From Leucobacter allii (lineage in GTDB: Bacteria; Actinomycetota; Actinomycetes; Actinomycetales; Microbacteriaceae), in contig NZ_CP095045.1 of assembly GCF_022919155.1 (NCBI RefSeq), positions 372,001 through 436,000 on the forward strand: a stretch of DNA of 64,000 nucleotides, written 5' to 3'. Below the pieces are notes generated by a model. The model did not search any database. It saw only the letters and a list, made by a program, of their open reading frames with translations, and was not told the origin of the DNA. Shown one piece after another: positions 1-7,942 of this stretch. The position numbers were made by a program, and so were the translations under genes. Numbering within the stretch: the stretch's first letter is position 1; each line of letters starts with the position of its first letter.

Positions 1-49
1 CGGCGACGGCGATCTCGCCGGGTGCTGCGGGGGGTGTGGTGTCTGGCAT
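1..49 (-). CDS. N-terminal fragment of an unidentified protein, cut by the window edge
   Basis: Reading the minus strand from an ATG at 49 gives MPDTTPPAAPGEIAVA and runs off the window edge with no stop. A GAGGAG stretch lies about ten bases upstream of the ATG and could be its ribosome binding site. The gene would be transcribed divergently from the GntR regulator, the usual position for a target of such a regulator. Sixteen residues are too few to identify a product. Confidence 0.5.
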   Translation of the reverse strand, partial: MPDTTPPAAPGEIAVA

Positions 50-72
50 GGTGCCGGATCTCCTCAACATCG

Positions 73-108
73 TTGTCGGACCGATGGAAGAACCATAACA
101 TATGGGTT
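73..108 (+). promoter_or_regulatory. Putative promoter and overlapping operator of the GntR gene
   Basis: TTGTCG (73-78) and TAACAT (96-101) are 17 bp apart, a plausible sigma-A type promoter. An imperfect inverted repeat AACCATA-ACA-TATGGGTT (91-108) overlaps the -10 box, where a GntR-family autorepressor would act. The stretch 85-120 is markedly AT-rich for this genome. GGTTTAT is also repeated directly at 105-119. Inference from sequence pattern only. Confidence 0.35.
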
Positions 109-243
109 TATAGGTTTATGACGGCGCAGCGACATTCGTGTCACGATTCGATCACGGAGACGACTCAGCCTTCAGCGGCGCCGACGTGGCAGACTCGGTG
201 CGTAGGCCCAGACGCTCGAACGGGACCCGGACGGAGGACGCGC

Positions 244-1083
244 GTGAGCAGCACCCTCCTGCAGGCGACGCCGAGCCGCCTGCGCACGGCCGCCTTCGCC
301 CCGATCGGCGACGAGGGCCGCACGGAGCTCGTGGAGTCGCGGATCGTCCAGGCCATCTCCGTCGGCGCCTTCGTGGAGGGGGAGCGGCTGCCGAGCGAGA
401 CGGAGCTGTCCGCCCTCCTCGGCGTCGCGGTCGTGACGGTGCGCGAGGCGCTCAGCGGCCTGCGGCACCGGGGACTCATCGAGACCCGGCGCGGGCGCAA
501 CGGGGGCAGCTTCGTGCGTCCCTCGCACGGCGCCGTCGAGGAGGTCAACGCGCGGGCGCTCATGGACCTGCCGCGCGTCGCCCTCGCGGATCTCGGCGTG
601 CACTACGAGGTCATCGTCGGCGCCTGCGCGGAGTTCGCCTGCATGCGCGCGACCGCCGACGAGCTCGGGGTCGTCGCGCGCATGCTCGAGGACGCTCGCG
701 GCCTCGAGCGGCACGTGTGGCGCCGGCGCGTCACCGAGGTGCAGCTCGAGCTCGCGGCCCTCAGCCAGTCCGTGCGCCTCACCACGGAGCACGTCAGGGT
801 GCAGACGGAGTTCACCCCGCTCCTCGCCCTTCAGGATCTCGACGCGGCCGCCCGCCTCGCGACGCACGACGCGCTCGCCGCGCAGATCGCCGCGACCGAG
901 CGCGGGGAGGCCGCGGCCGCCCGAGCCGCCGTGCGCGAGAGCGTGCGCTCGTCGGTGCGCTGGCTCGTCGGCTTCCGATCCGAGCTTCTCGCCGATCCCG
1001 CGGACGCCGCGATCCGTGCGACACTTGAGGCACGCCGCGGAGGTGACGACCGCCGCGCACTCGACGCCGAGGGGGATTCGTGA
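244..1083 (+). CDS. GntR-family (FCD-type) transcriptional regulator
   Basis: A 279-residue DNA-binding regulator. An N-terminal winged helix-turn-helix occupies about residues 27-92, with the GntR-typical GERLPSETELSALLGV and VTVREALSGLRHRGLIETRRGRNGG segments. The C-terminal half is helical and FCD-like, but the usual late metal-binding histidine region reads ARAAVRESVRSSV, so effector/metal binding may be degenerate. I chose GTG 244 because GGAGG lies 7 bases upstream; the frame is open further up (ATG at 118) but those residues have no helix-turn-helix character. It is translationally coupled (GTGA) to the following cache-domain gene and divergent from the partial gene at the window edge, so it probably senses a small carboxylate or amine and controls that neighbour. 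Confidence 0.85.
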   Translation: MSSTLLQATPSRLRTAAFAPIGDEGRTELVESRIVQAISVGAFVEGERLPSETELSALLGVAVVTVREALSGLRHRGLIETRRGRNGGSFVRPSHGAVEEVNARALMDLPRVALADLGVHYEVIVGACAEFACMRATADELGVVARMLEDARGLERHVWRRRVTEVQLELAALSQSVRLTTEHVRVQTEFTPLLALQDLDAAARLATHDALAAQIAATERGEAAAARAAVRESVRSSVRWLVGFRSELLADPADAAIRATLEARRGGDDRRALDAEGDS

Positions 1084-1793
1084 GCACGCAGACCGCCAGC
1101 GCACTCGCGCACGCGATGGAGCGCGTCGACGAGTTCTTCGACGGCGTGTTCGCACCGCTCGAGGCCTGGCTCCCCGAGCTCCAGCGCACGCTCGCCGCGC
1201 GGGCCGCCGACGGGCCGATGACCGGCGCGCAGCTCGCCGCGCTCGTCGAGCCGGGAGCCCACGCGATCCTCGACACCGTCGACCGGCCGCTCTACGGCGC
1301 CGGGTACTGCGCGAACGCCCTCGTGGTGTCCGAGGGGAACCCGCTCGCGTGGTGGCAGGGCCCCGAGCGCGGCCTCCTCGCGTCCTCCACCTTCGGGCCG
1401 GGGCAGGCGGCCATCGACCTCGTGCGCCTGGAGTGGTACCGGGTGCCTGAGGCCACGGGGGAGCGTCACGTCGCCGGCCCGTTCGTCGACTACCTCTGCT
1501 CGAACGAGATCACGGTCACGGCGGCCATTCCCGTGCGGCTCGGCGGCGCCTTCGCCGGGGTGATCTGCGCCGACGTGCTCGTCGCGAGCCTCGAGCGGGT
1601 GCTGCTCCCGCAGCTGCCCGCGGACGCGCAGGCCACGCTCGTGAACGCGGGCGGACGGGTGGTCGTCACGAGCGATCCCGCCTACGAGACGGGCGACCGG
1701 CACGCGGACGCCGCCGAGGCGTCCGACTCCGGCGACGACGCGCGCGTCGCCGTCTCGCAGCGCTACCCCTTCGCGCTCCTCGCCGCGGGCTGA
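1080..1793 (+). CDS. Cache-domain-like soluble protein coupled to the GntR regulator
   Basis: A 237-residue protein without signal peptide or membrane segment. The middle part (about 60-190: LYGAGYCANALVVSEGNPLAWWQ, ASSTFGPGQAAIDLVRLEWYRVP, GPFVDYLCSNEITVTAAIPV, GVICADVLVASLE) resembles a PAS-like cache ligand-binding fold, the kind usually found outside the membrane in chemoreceptors and kinases. Here it is free-standing and apparently cytoplasmic. Its GTG overlaps the stop of the GntR gene by 4 bp, so the two are co-translated and probably form one sensing unit. The end is rich in Asp/Ala (about 205-225). Function beyond ligand binding is not visible. Confidence 0.7.
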   Translation: MSTQTASALAHAMERVDEFFDGVFAPLEAWLPELQRTLAARAADGPMTGAQLAALVEPGAHAILDTVDRPLYGAGYCANALVVSEGNPLAWWQGPERGLLASSTFGPGQAAIDLVRLEWYRVPEATGERHVAGPFVDYLCSNEITVTAAIPVRLGGAFAGVICADVLVASLERVLLPQLPADAQATLVNAGGRVVVTSDPAYETGDRHADAAEASDSGDDARVAVSQRYPFALLAAG

Positions 1794-1818
1794 GCCGGCC
1801 GGTCCTCCCGAGCCGGGG

Positions 1819-2949
1819 CTACAGGAGGTGGCCGCCGCCGGTCACCTTCATCCGCGAGACGAGCTGCTTCACGTCCTGCGCGCGGCTCTTGGTGGTCACG
1901 AGCAGCACGTCGGCGGTGTCGACGACCACCACGTCGTCCATGCCGACGAGCGCGACGAGCCGGTCGCTCTCGGAGACGACGATCCCGCTCGAGGCGTCCG
2001 AGAGCACCTGCGCGCCGTCGCCGAGCACGGCGAGGTCGGTGCCGCGACCGCGGGTGAGGAGGTTCGCGACGGAGGCGAAGTCGCCGACGTCGTCCCAGTC
2101 GAAGTGCGCGGCGACGCAGACCATCTTGCCCGCGGCCGCGGCGGGCTCGGCGACCGTGTAGTCGATCGCGATCTTCGGCAGCATGGGCCACAGCCGCTCG
2201 CGCACCTGCGCGCCGCGCTTGGAGTCCCAGCTCGCGGCGATCTCGCGCAGCGAGGCGACGAGCTCCGGCTCGGCGAGGGCCATCTGGTCGAGGAGCACGC
2301 TCGCCCGGGCGATGAACATGCCGGCGTTCCAGAGGTACCCGCCGCGGGCGAGATAGGCCTCGGCCTCCGCCGCGTCGGGCTTCTCGACGAACTCGGTCAC
2401 GTCGTAGACGTCGAAGGGGGCGAGGTCCCCGCGGGCCTGCCCGCAGGAGATGTAGCCGAAGCCGGTCGCGGGGTGCGAGGGGTGGATGCCGATCGTGGCG
2501 ATGTAGCCCTGGTCGGCCGCCTGCACCGCCGTCGTGACGGCCCGCTGGAAGAGGATGTCTCCGCGGATCACGTGGTCGGCGGCGAAGGAGCCGAGGATCG
2601 CGTCGGGATCACGCAGCTCGAGCAGCGCCGCCGCGAGCCCGATCGCGGCCGAGGAGTCCTTGGGCTCGCTCTCGGTGACGAGGTTCTCGCACGGCAGCTC
2701 CGGCAGCTGCGCGGCCACCGAGTCGCGGTGCGAACGGCCCGTGACGACCATCAGGCGCTCGGGCGGGACGATCGGGGCGAGCCGATTCCAGGTGGCGCGC
2801 AGCAGCGAGTCCCCCGAGCCGGTGAGATCGAGCAGGAACTTCGGGGCGTTGGCGCGCGACAGCGGCCACAGGCGGGAGCCGACGCCGCCGGCCGGGATGA
2901 CGCAGGTGAGGCGCTCGAGGGCGTGAGGGGTCGCGGAGGGCTCGGACAT
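1819..2949 (-). CDS. manC: Mannose-1-phosphate guanylyltransferase
   Basis: A 376-residue nucleotidyltransferase making GDP-mannose from mannose-1-phosphate and GTP (EC 2.7.7.13), for glycolipid and polysaccharide synthesis. The N-terminus has the nucleotide-binding signature VIPAGGVGSRLWPLSR followed by APKFLLDL; later come FAADHVI, FVEKPDAAEAEAYL, YLWNAGMF and AIDYTVAEP, all in family order. Length is that of the short actinobacterial form without the isomerase domain. ATG 2949 is used because the nucleotide-binding loop begins some 16 residues after it; the open frame upstream (to 3060) encodes only low-complexity sequence. It is monocistronic, divergent from sdhC. Confidence 0.95.
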   Translation of the reverse strand: MSEPSATPHALERLTCVIPAGGVGSRLWPLSRANAPKFLLDLTGSGDSLLRATWNRLAPIVPPERLMVVTGRSHRDSVAAQLPELPCENLVTESEPKDSSAAIGLAAALLELRDPDAILGSFAADHVIRGDILFQRAVTTAVQAADQGYIATIGIHPSHPATGFGYISCGQARGDLAPFDVYDVTEFVEKPDAAEAEAYLARGGYLWNAGMFIARASVLLDQMALAEPELVASLREIAASWDSKRGAQVRERLWPMLPKIAIDYTVAEPAAAAGKMVCVAAHFDWDDVGDFASVANLLTRGRGTDLAVLGDGAQVLSDASSGIVVSESDRLVALVGMDDVVVVDTADVLLVTTKSRAQDVKQLVSRMKVTGGGHLL

Positions 2950-3284
2950 GCCCACCAGCGTAGCCGTGCCGGCCCGTGAGCCCCGAGCGGCCCGCGGCGG
3001 CGCGCGTCCAGCCGGGTGCGGCGCCGTGACGACGGCCTGGCGCGGAGGAGATGCATGCATCGAAGAAGCGCCAACTCGGCCGAATCATCTGATGTACTTG
3101 CGGCCCGAATCGTGATGATTCCGCGGGACTCCGGGGCCCCGGCCGATGCGGGGCGCGGACGCGATTGGTGTCATAATGGGGGCGCGGCGAAACCGCGGGC
3201 GCCCCCATGCGCTGCGGCGTCGCGGACGTTCGCACTGTCAGCCGCCGAGCACCGCTCGACGAGGCACGACCGAGGAGGAAGCCA
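2950..3284. other. Intergenic region between manC and sdhC with an inverted repeat
   Basis: No gene is supported in this 335-bp stretch. It holds a perfect 10-bp palindrome ATGCATGCAT (3051-3060), an 8-bp inverted repeat GAATCATC (3082-3089) / GATGATTC (3114-3121), and a CATAAT (3172-3177) that could be the -10 box of the sdh promoter, although no convincing -35 lies 17 bp upstream. The inverted repeat is a candidate operator for sdh regulation; this is a pattern observation only. Confidence 0.35.
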
Positions 3285-3701
3285 GTGTCAGCCCAAACGG
3301 CAGAAGCCGCACCTGCGGCCCGGAAGAAGAGCCGCCCGGGGGGCACGCTCTATCGCGGCAACGAGGGCATGTGGTCCTGGGTGCTGCACCGGATCACCGG
3401 CGTCGCGATCTTCTTCTTCCTGCTCGTGCACGTGCTCGACACCGCGCTGATCCGCGTGAGCCCGGAGGCGTACAACGCCGTCATGTCGACCTACAAGACG
3501 CCCGTGATGGGCCTCGGCGAGGCCGCGCTCGTGGCGGCCATCGTGTTCCACGCCTACAACGGGATCCGCATCATCCTCGTCGACTACTGGCGCAAGGGCG
3601 CCCGCTACCAGCGCACGATGTTCTGGATCGTCATCGGGCTGTGGGTCGTGACGATGGCCGGCTTCCTGCCGCGCCACCTGATGAACGTGTTCGGGCACTG
3701 A
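3285..3701 (+). CDS. sdhC: Succinate dehydrogenase cytochrome b556 subunit
   Basis: A 138-residue membrane anchor of respiratory complex II, carrying haem b and part of the quinone site. It contains the family motif WSWVLHRITGVAIFFFLLVHVLD, with the conserved HR-TG and the downstream membrane histidine (near residues 35-52), and three hydrophobic segments (about 35-60, 80-100, 112-130). GTG 3285 follows GAGGAGGAA at 3272-3280. First gene of sdhCDAB; sdhD starts 17 bases after its stop. Confidence 0.93.
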   Translation: MSAQTAEAAPAARKKSRPGGTLYRGNEGMWSWVLHRITGVAIFFFLLVHVLDTALIRVSPEAYNAVMSTYKTPVMGLGEAALVAAIVFHAYNGIRIILVDYWRKGARYQRTMFWIVIGLWVVTMAGFLPRHLMNVFGH

Positions 3702-3718
3702 GGCGAGGGGATCGGGAA

Positions 3719-4165
3719 ATGACGATGACGATTGACGCTCCGCGGTCGAGCGCCCCCGCGCGCAAGCGCACCAACTGGGAGAAGTGGGGCTGGATCTACA
3801 TGCGCGTCTCCGGCGTGCTGCTCCTCGTGCTCGTGTTCGGCCACCTCGCCTCGAACCTCCTCCTCACCGACGGCGGCGTGCACGCCATCAACTTCGGCTT
3901 CGTCGCGGGCAAGCTCGCGAGTCCGTTCTGGCAGATCTGGGACACGCTGCTGCTGTGGCTCGCACTCATCCACGGCGCCAACGGCATGCGCACCATCGTG
4001 AACGACTACGTGTCGCGGCCCGGGCTCGCGAAGGCCTTCAAGATCGCGCTGTTCCTCTCCGCGGCGCTGCTGATCCTGCTCGGCACCTTCGTGATCTACA
4101 CCCTCGACCCCTGCCCGGCGGGCGCGGACCCGGCGCTCGTCGCGTCCTTCTGCACCGCGTCCTGA
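3719..4165 (+). CDS. sdhD: Succinate dehydrogenase hydrophobic membrane anchor subunit
   Basis: A 148-residue second membrane anchor of succinate dehydrogenase. Three membrane helices are visible (about 25-50, 68-95, 105-130). The WEKWGWIYMRVSG opening, HLASNLLL and LIHGANGMRTIVNDYV (with the haem-region histidine) match actinobacterial SdhD. It lies between sdhC and sdhA in the same operon. Confidence 0.93.
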   Translation: MTMTIDAPRSSAPARKRTNWEKWGWIYMRVSGVLLLVLVFGHLASNLLLTDGGVHAINFGFVAGKLASPFWQIWDTLLLWLALIHGANGMRTIVNDYVSRPGLAKAFKIALFLSAALLILLGTFVIYTLDPCPAGADPALVASFCTAS

Positions 4166-4210
4166 GACGCTCCGGCACAGGCTTTTTTCGAATCGTAAGT
4201 GAGGACATAC

Positions 4211-6043
4211 GTGACCACCAACACCCATGAGGGCGAGGAGGTGACCGTCAAGGACGGCGTCACCTACCACCAGTTCGACGTCGTGATCGTCGGCGCGGGC
4301 GGCGCGGGCATGCGCGCCGCGATCGAGGCCGGGCCCAAGGCCAGGACGGCGGTCATCACCAAGCTCTACCCCACGCGCTCCCACACGGGCGCGGCGCAGG
4401 GCGGCATGGCCGCGGCGCTCGCGAACGTCGAGGAGGACAACTGGGAGTGGCACACCTTCGACACGGTGAAGGGCGGCGACTACCTCGTCGATCAGGACGC
4501 GGCGGAGATCCTCGCCAGGGAGGCGATCGACGCGGTCATCGACCTGGAGAACATGGGTCTCCCCTTCAACCGCACGCCGGACGGCAAGATCGACCAGCGC
4601 CGCTTCGGCGGCCACACCCGCGACCACGGCAAGGCGGCCGTCCGCCGCGCCTGCTACGCGGCGGACCGCACCGGGCACATGATCCTGCAGACGCTCTTCC
4701 AGAACTGCGTGAAGCTCGGCGTCAACTTCTTCAACGAGTTCTACGTGCTCGACCTCGTGATGACCGAGGTCGACGGCCAGCGCCGCCCCTCAGGCGTCGT
4801 CGCCTACGAGCTCGCGACCGGCGAGCTGCACGTCTTCCAGGCCAAGTCGATCGTCTTCGCCACGGGCGGCTTCGGCAAGATCTTCAAGACCACCTCGAAC
4901 GCGCACACGCTCACGGGCGACGGCGTCGGGATCGTCTGGCGCCAGCGCCTCCCGCTCGAGGACATGGAGTTCTACCAGTTCCACCCGACCGGTCTCGCCG
5001 GTCTCGGCATCCTGCTGACGGAGGGCGCCCGCGGCGAGGGCGCGATCCTGCGCAACGCGAGCGGCGAGCGATTCATGGAGCGCTACGCGCCCACCATCAA
5101 GGATCTCGCCCCGCGCGACATCGTGGCGCGCTCCATGGTGCAGGAGGTGCTCGACGGCCGCGGGGCCGGGCCGCACAAGGACTACGTCTACCTCGACTGC
5201 ACCCACCTGGGCGCCGAGGTGCTCGAGACGAAGCTCCCCGACATCACCGAGTTCGCGCGCACCTACCTGGGCGTCGATCCCGTGACCGAGCCCGTGCCCG
5301 TGTTCCCGACCGCGCACTACGCGATGGGCGGCATCCCGACGAACAACGACGCCGAGGTGCTCTCCGACAACACGACCGTGGTCCCCGGCCTGTATGCCGC
5401 CGGCGAGTGCGCCTGCGTCTCCGTGCACGGGTCGAACCGGCTCGGCACCAACTCGCTGCTCGACATCAACGTGTTCGGCAAGCGCTCGGGCAACAACGCG
5501 GCGGACTACGCGAACCGCGCGGAGTTCGTGCCGCTGCCCGAGGACCCCGCGAAGGCCGTCCGCGAGCTGGTCGAGGGCTTCCGCACCGGCACCGGAACCG
5601 AGCGCGTGGCTGACCTTCGCCGCGAGCTGCAGGAGGCCATGGACCGCGGCGCCCAGGTCTTCCGCACGGAGGAGTCGCTCACCGAGGTGCTCGGCGTCAT
5701 CCACGACCTCCGCGTGCGCTACCTGAACGTCGGCGTGCAGGATCGCGGCAAGCGCTACAACACCGATCTGCTCGAGGCGATCGAGCTCGGCTTCCTGCTC
5801 GACCTCGCCGAGGTGCTCGCCTACACGGCTCGCAACCGCAAGGAGAGCCGCGGCGGGCACATGCGCGACGACTACCCGAAGCGCGACGACGAGAACTACA
5901 TGCAGCACACGATGGCGTACCTCTCCGGCGATCCGCACTCGCCGAACCCCGAGGACCACATCCGCCTGGACTGGAAGCCCGTTGTCGTCACCAAGAACGA
6001 GCAGGGCGAGTTGAGGTACCCGCCCCTGGAGAGGAAGTACTAG
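4211..6043 (+). CDS. sdhA: Succinate dehydrogenase flavoprotein subunit
   Basis: A 610-residue catalytic flavoprotein oxidising succinate to fumarate (EC 1.3.5.1) on the inner face of the membrane. FAD-binding [17 protein letters not shown] (about 23-40) is followed by the flavin-attachment region [11 protein letters not shown], with the histidine that carries covalent FAD in this family. Substrate-site segments [51 protein letters not shown] and [12 protein letters not shown] are all intact. GTG 4211 is preferred over GTG 4199 because AAGTGAGG sits just upstream of it. sdhB begins 3 bases after the stop. Confidence 0.95.
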   Translation: MTTNTHEGEEVTVKDGVTYHQFDVVIVGAGGAGMRAAIEAGPKARTAVITKLYPTRSHTGAAQGGMAAALANVEEDNWEWHTFDTVKGGDYLVDQDAAEILAREAIDAVIDLENMGLPFNRTPDGKIDQRRFGGHTRDHGKAAVRRACYAADRTGHMILQTLFQNCVKLGVNFFNEFYVLDLVMTEVDGQRRPSGVVAYELATGELHVFQAKSIVFATGGFGKIFKTTSNAHTLTGDGVGIVWRQRLPLEDMEFYQFHPTGLAGLGILLTEGARGEGAILRNASGERFMERYAPTIKDLAPRDIVARSMVQEVLDGRGAGPHKDYVYLDCTHLGAEVLETKLPDITEFARTYLGVDPVTEPVPVFPTAHYAMGGIPTNNDAEVLSDNTTVVPGLYAAGECACVSVHGSNRLGTNSLLDINVFGKRSGNNAADYANRAEFVPLPEDPAKAVRELVEGFRTGTGTERVADLRRELQEAMDRGAQVFRTEESLTEVLGVIHDLRVRYLNVGVQDRGKRYNTDLLEAIELGFLLDLAEVLAYTARNRKESRGGHMRDDYPKRDDENYMQHTMAYLSGDPHSPNPEDHIRLDWKPVVVTKNEQGELRYPPLERKY

Positions 6044-6046
6044 GTC

Positions 6047-6814
6047 ATGAGCACCGCTACCGCTGAGGCTGCATCGACCGACGCCCCCGAGGCGCCGAAG
6101 CCCTTCACCGTCACGCTGCTGATCCGCCGCTACCTGCCGGAATCGAACGCGGAGGCGTACTGGGAGGACTTCGACGTCGAGATGTATCCGACGGATCGCA
6201 TCCTCGACGCCCTCCACCGCATCAAGTGGGATCAGGACGGCTCGCTGTCCTTCCGCCGCTCCTGCGCGCACGGCATCTGCGGCTCGGACGCGATGCGCAT
6301 CAACGGCAAGAACCGCCTCGCCTGCAAGACGCTGATCAAGGACCTCGACATCTCGAAGCCGATCTACGTCGAGGCGATCAAGGGACTGCCGCTCGAGAAG
6401 GACCTCATCGTGGACATGGAGCCCTTCTTCGCCGCCTACCGCGAGGTGCAGCCGTTCCTCGTCTCGGGCACCGCGCCCGAGGCGGGCAAGGAGCGCGTGC
6501 AGACGATCGACGATCGCGAGCGCTTCGACGACACGACCAAGTGCATCCTCTGCGCGGCGTGCACCACCTCGTGCCCCGTGTTCTGGACCGACGGGCAGTA
6601 CTTCGGCCCCGCCGCGATCGTGAACGCGCACCGCTTCATCTTCGACTCGCGCGACGAGAACGCGCAGGTGCGCCTCGACATCCTCAACGACAAGGAGGGC
6701 GTGTGGCGCTGCCGCACGACCTTCAACTGCACGGACGCCTGCCCGCGCGGCATCCAGGTGACCAAGGCCATCGCCGAGGTGAAGGCCGCCATCCGCACCG
6801 GCAAGACCGCCTGA
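6047..6814 (+). CDS. sdhB: Succinate dehydrogenase iron-sulfur subunit
   Basis: A 255-residue electron-transfer subunit passing electrons from FAD to quinone. The plant-type 2Fe-2S site is visible as SCAHGICGSDAMRINGKNRLAC (about 79-100), and the two further clusters as CILCAACTTSCPVFW and CRTTFNCTDACPRGI. Last gene of sdhCDAB. No clear intrinsic terminator follows; the next gene starts 51 bp downstream in the same direction. Confidence 0.95.
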   Translation: MSTATAEAASTDAPEAPKPFTVTLLIRRYLPESNAEAYWEDFDVEMYPTDRILDALHRIKWDQDGSLSFRRSCAHGICGSDAMRINGKNRLACKTLIKDLDISKPIYVEAIKGLPLEKDLIVDMEPFFAAYREVQPFLVSGTAPEAGKERVQTIDDRERFDDTTKCILCAACTTSCPVFWTDGQYFGPAAIVNAHRFIFDSRDENAQVRLDILNDKEGVWRCRTTFNCTDACPRGIQVTKAIAEVKAAIRTGKTA

Positions 6815-6865
6815 GCCGTTCCACGGCGCGATCGGGCCGCCGGCGCTGCCCGTAGCATAGGCCAC

Positions 6866-7930
6866 ATGACGAAGCCCCGCGATCCCGCCCCCGACCCGGG
6901 GGAGGGGCGCGGGGCTTCCGATTTCGCGACGGCGAAGCTCGTGGCCGCGGCGCGCGATCGCCTGAGCGAGGGAGCCGAGCGGATCGGCAGGGCGGCGCAG
7001 CGGGTGGAGCAGTCCGAGCGGGTCGAGCAGCTCGTCGAGCGCGGGCGCGAGCGCTGGGACTGGCTGCGGCGGCTGCGCGCGTGGCGGGCCTACTCCCGCT
7101 TCACCGACGTCGGCGGCACCGTGCTCGCCGCCGGCATGAGCTACCAGGCGCTCTTCGCCGTGTTCGCGGGGCTGTACGTCGGCTTCGGGATCGTCGGGAT
7201 CTGGCTCCAGAGCCGACCCGAGCTGCTCGAGCAGCTCATCGAGCAGATCAACCTCTTCGTGCCCGGCCTCCTGGGAGACAACGGGATCGTTACCGAGGCG
7301 GCGGTGCTGTCGGTGCGCGTGCTGTCCTGGACGAGCGCGATCGCGGCGCTGTCGCTGCTGTGGGTCGCGATCACCTGGTTCACGGGCACGCGACGCGCGA
7401 TCCGGATCATCTTCGGGCTCGAGGTGAAGCAGTACCGCAACGCCGTGCTGCTGAAGCTCCGCGACTTCGCCCTCGCCCTCGCCTTCTTCGTCGCGATCCT
7501 GGTCTCCGCGGGGCTCACGCTGCTGAGCTCGAACCTCATGGGCACGATCATCGACTGGCTCGGATGGGATCCCGACAGCTGGCTCGTGAGCGGCATCGGC
7601 ATGACGGCCCGGTACGCGTCGATGTACGTCTTCGACGTCGCCGTGCTCGTCGCGATCCACACCTTCCTGGCGGAGGTCCGGGTGCGGCGCTGGCTGCTGC
7701 TGCGCGGCTGCGCGCTCGGCGGTGCCGCGCTCTTCGTGCTCAAGGTGCTCGGCACGCTGCTGCTCGGCAGCGCGACGAGCAACCCGCTGCTCGCCACCTT
7801 CGCCGTGCTCATCGGCCTGCTCGTGTGGTTCAACCTCGTGTGCCGGGCGCTCCTCCTCACGGCATCCTGGGTCGCGGTCGGCGCGGATCGATCCCTGGGG
7901 CTCGGGCGGCCGACGGGGTTCCTGGAGTAG
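6866..7930 (+). CDS. YihY/BrkB family inner-membrane protein
   Basis: A 354-residue integral membrane protein. A charged, heme-free N-terminal segment of about 70 residues (rich in Arg/Glu, likely helical) precedes FTDVGGTVLAAGMSYQALFAVFAGLYVGFGI, the typical YihY opening, and about six hydrophobic helices. NLVCRALLLTASWVAVGAD near the end also fits the family. The molecular role is not established for this family (older names link it to ribonuclease BN incorrectly). ATG 6866 has no strong Shine-Dalgarno but the start region is consistent. It stands alone after the sdh operon. Confidence 0.85.
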   Translation: MTKPRDPAPDPGEGRGASDFATAKLVAAARDRLSEGAERIGRAAQRVEQSERVEQLVERGRERWDWLRRLRAWRAYSRFTDVGGTVLAAGMSYQALFAVFAGLYVGFGIVGIWLQSRPELLEQLIEQINLFVPGLLGDNGIVTEAAVLSVRVLSWTSAIAALSLLWVAITWFTGTRRAIRIIFGLEVKQYRNAVLLKLRDFALALAFFVAILVSAGLTLLSSNLMGTIIDWLGWDPDSWLVSGIGMTARYASMYVFDVAVLVAIHTFLAEVRVRRWLLLRGCALGGAALFVLKVLGTLLLGSATSNPLLATFAVLIGLLVWFNLVCRALLLTASWVAVGADRSLGLGRPTGFLE

Positions 7931-7942
7931 GAGCGCCGAGGC

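Noticed and set aside
4790..7660. A 956-residue minus-strand frame
   Set aside because: It is antisense to sdhA, sdhB and the BrkB gene, whose motifs are intact.
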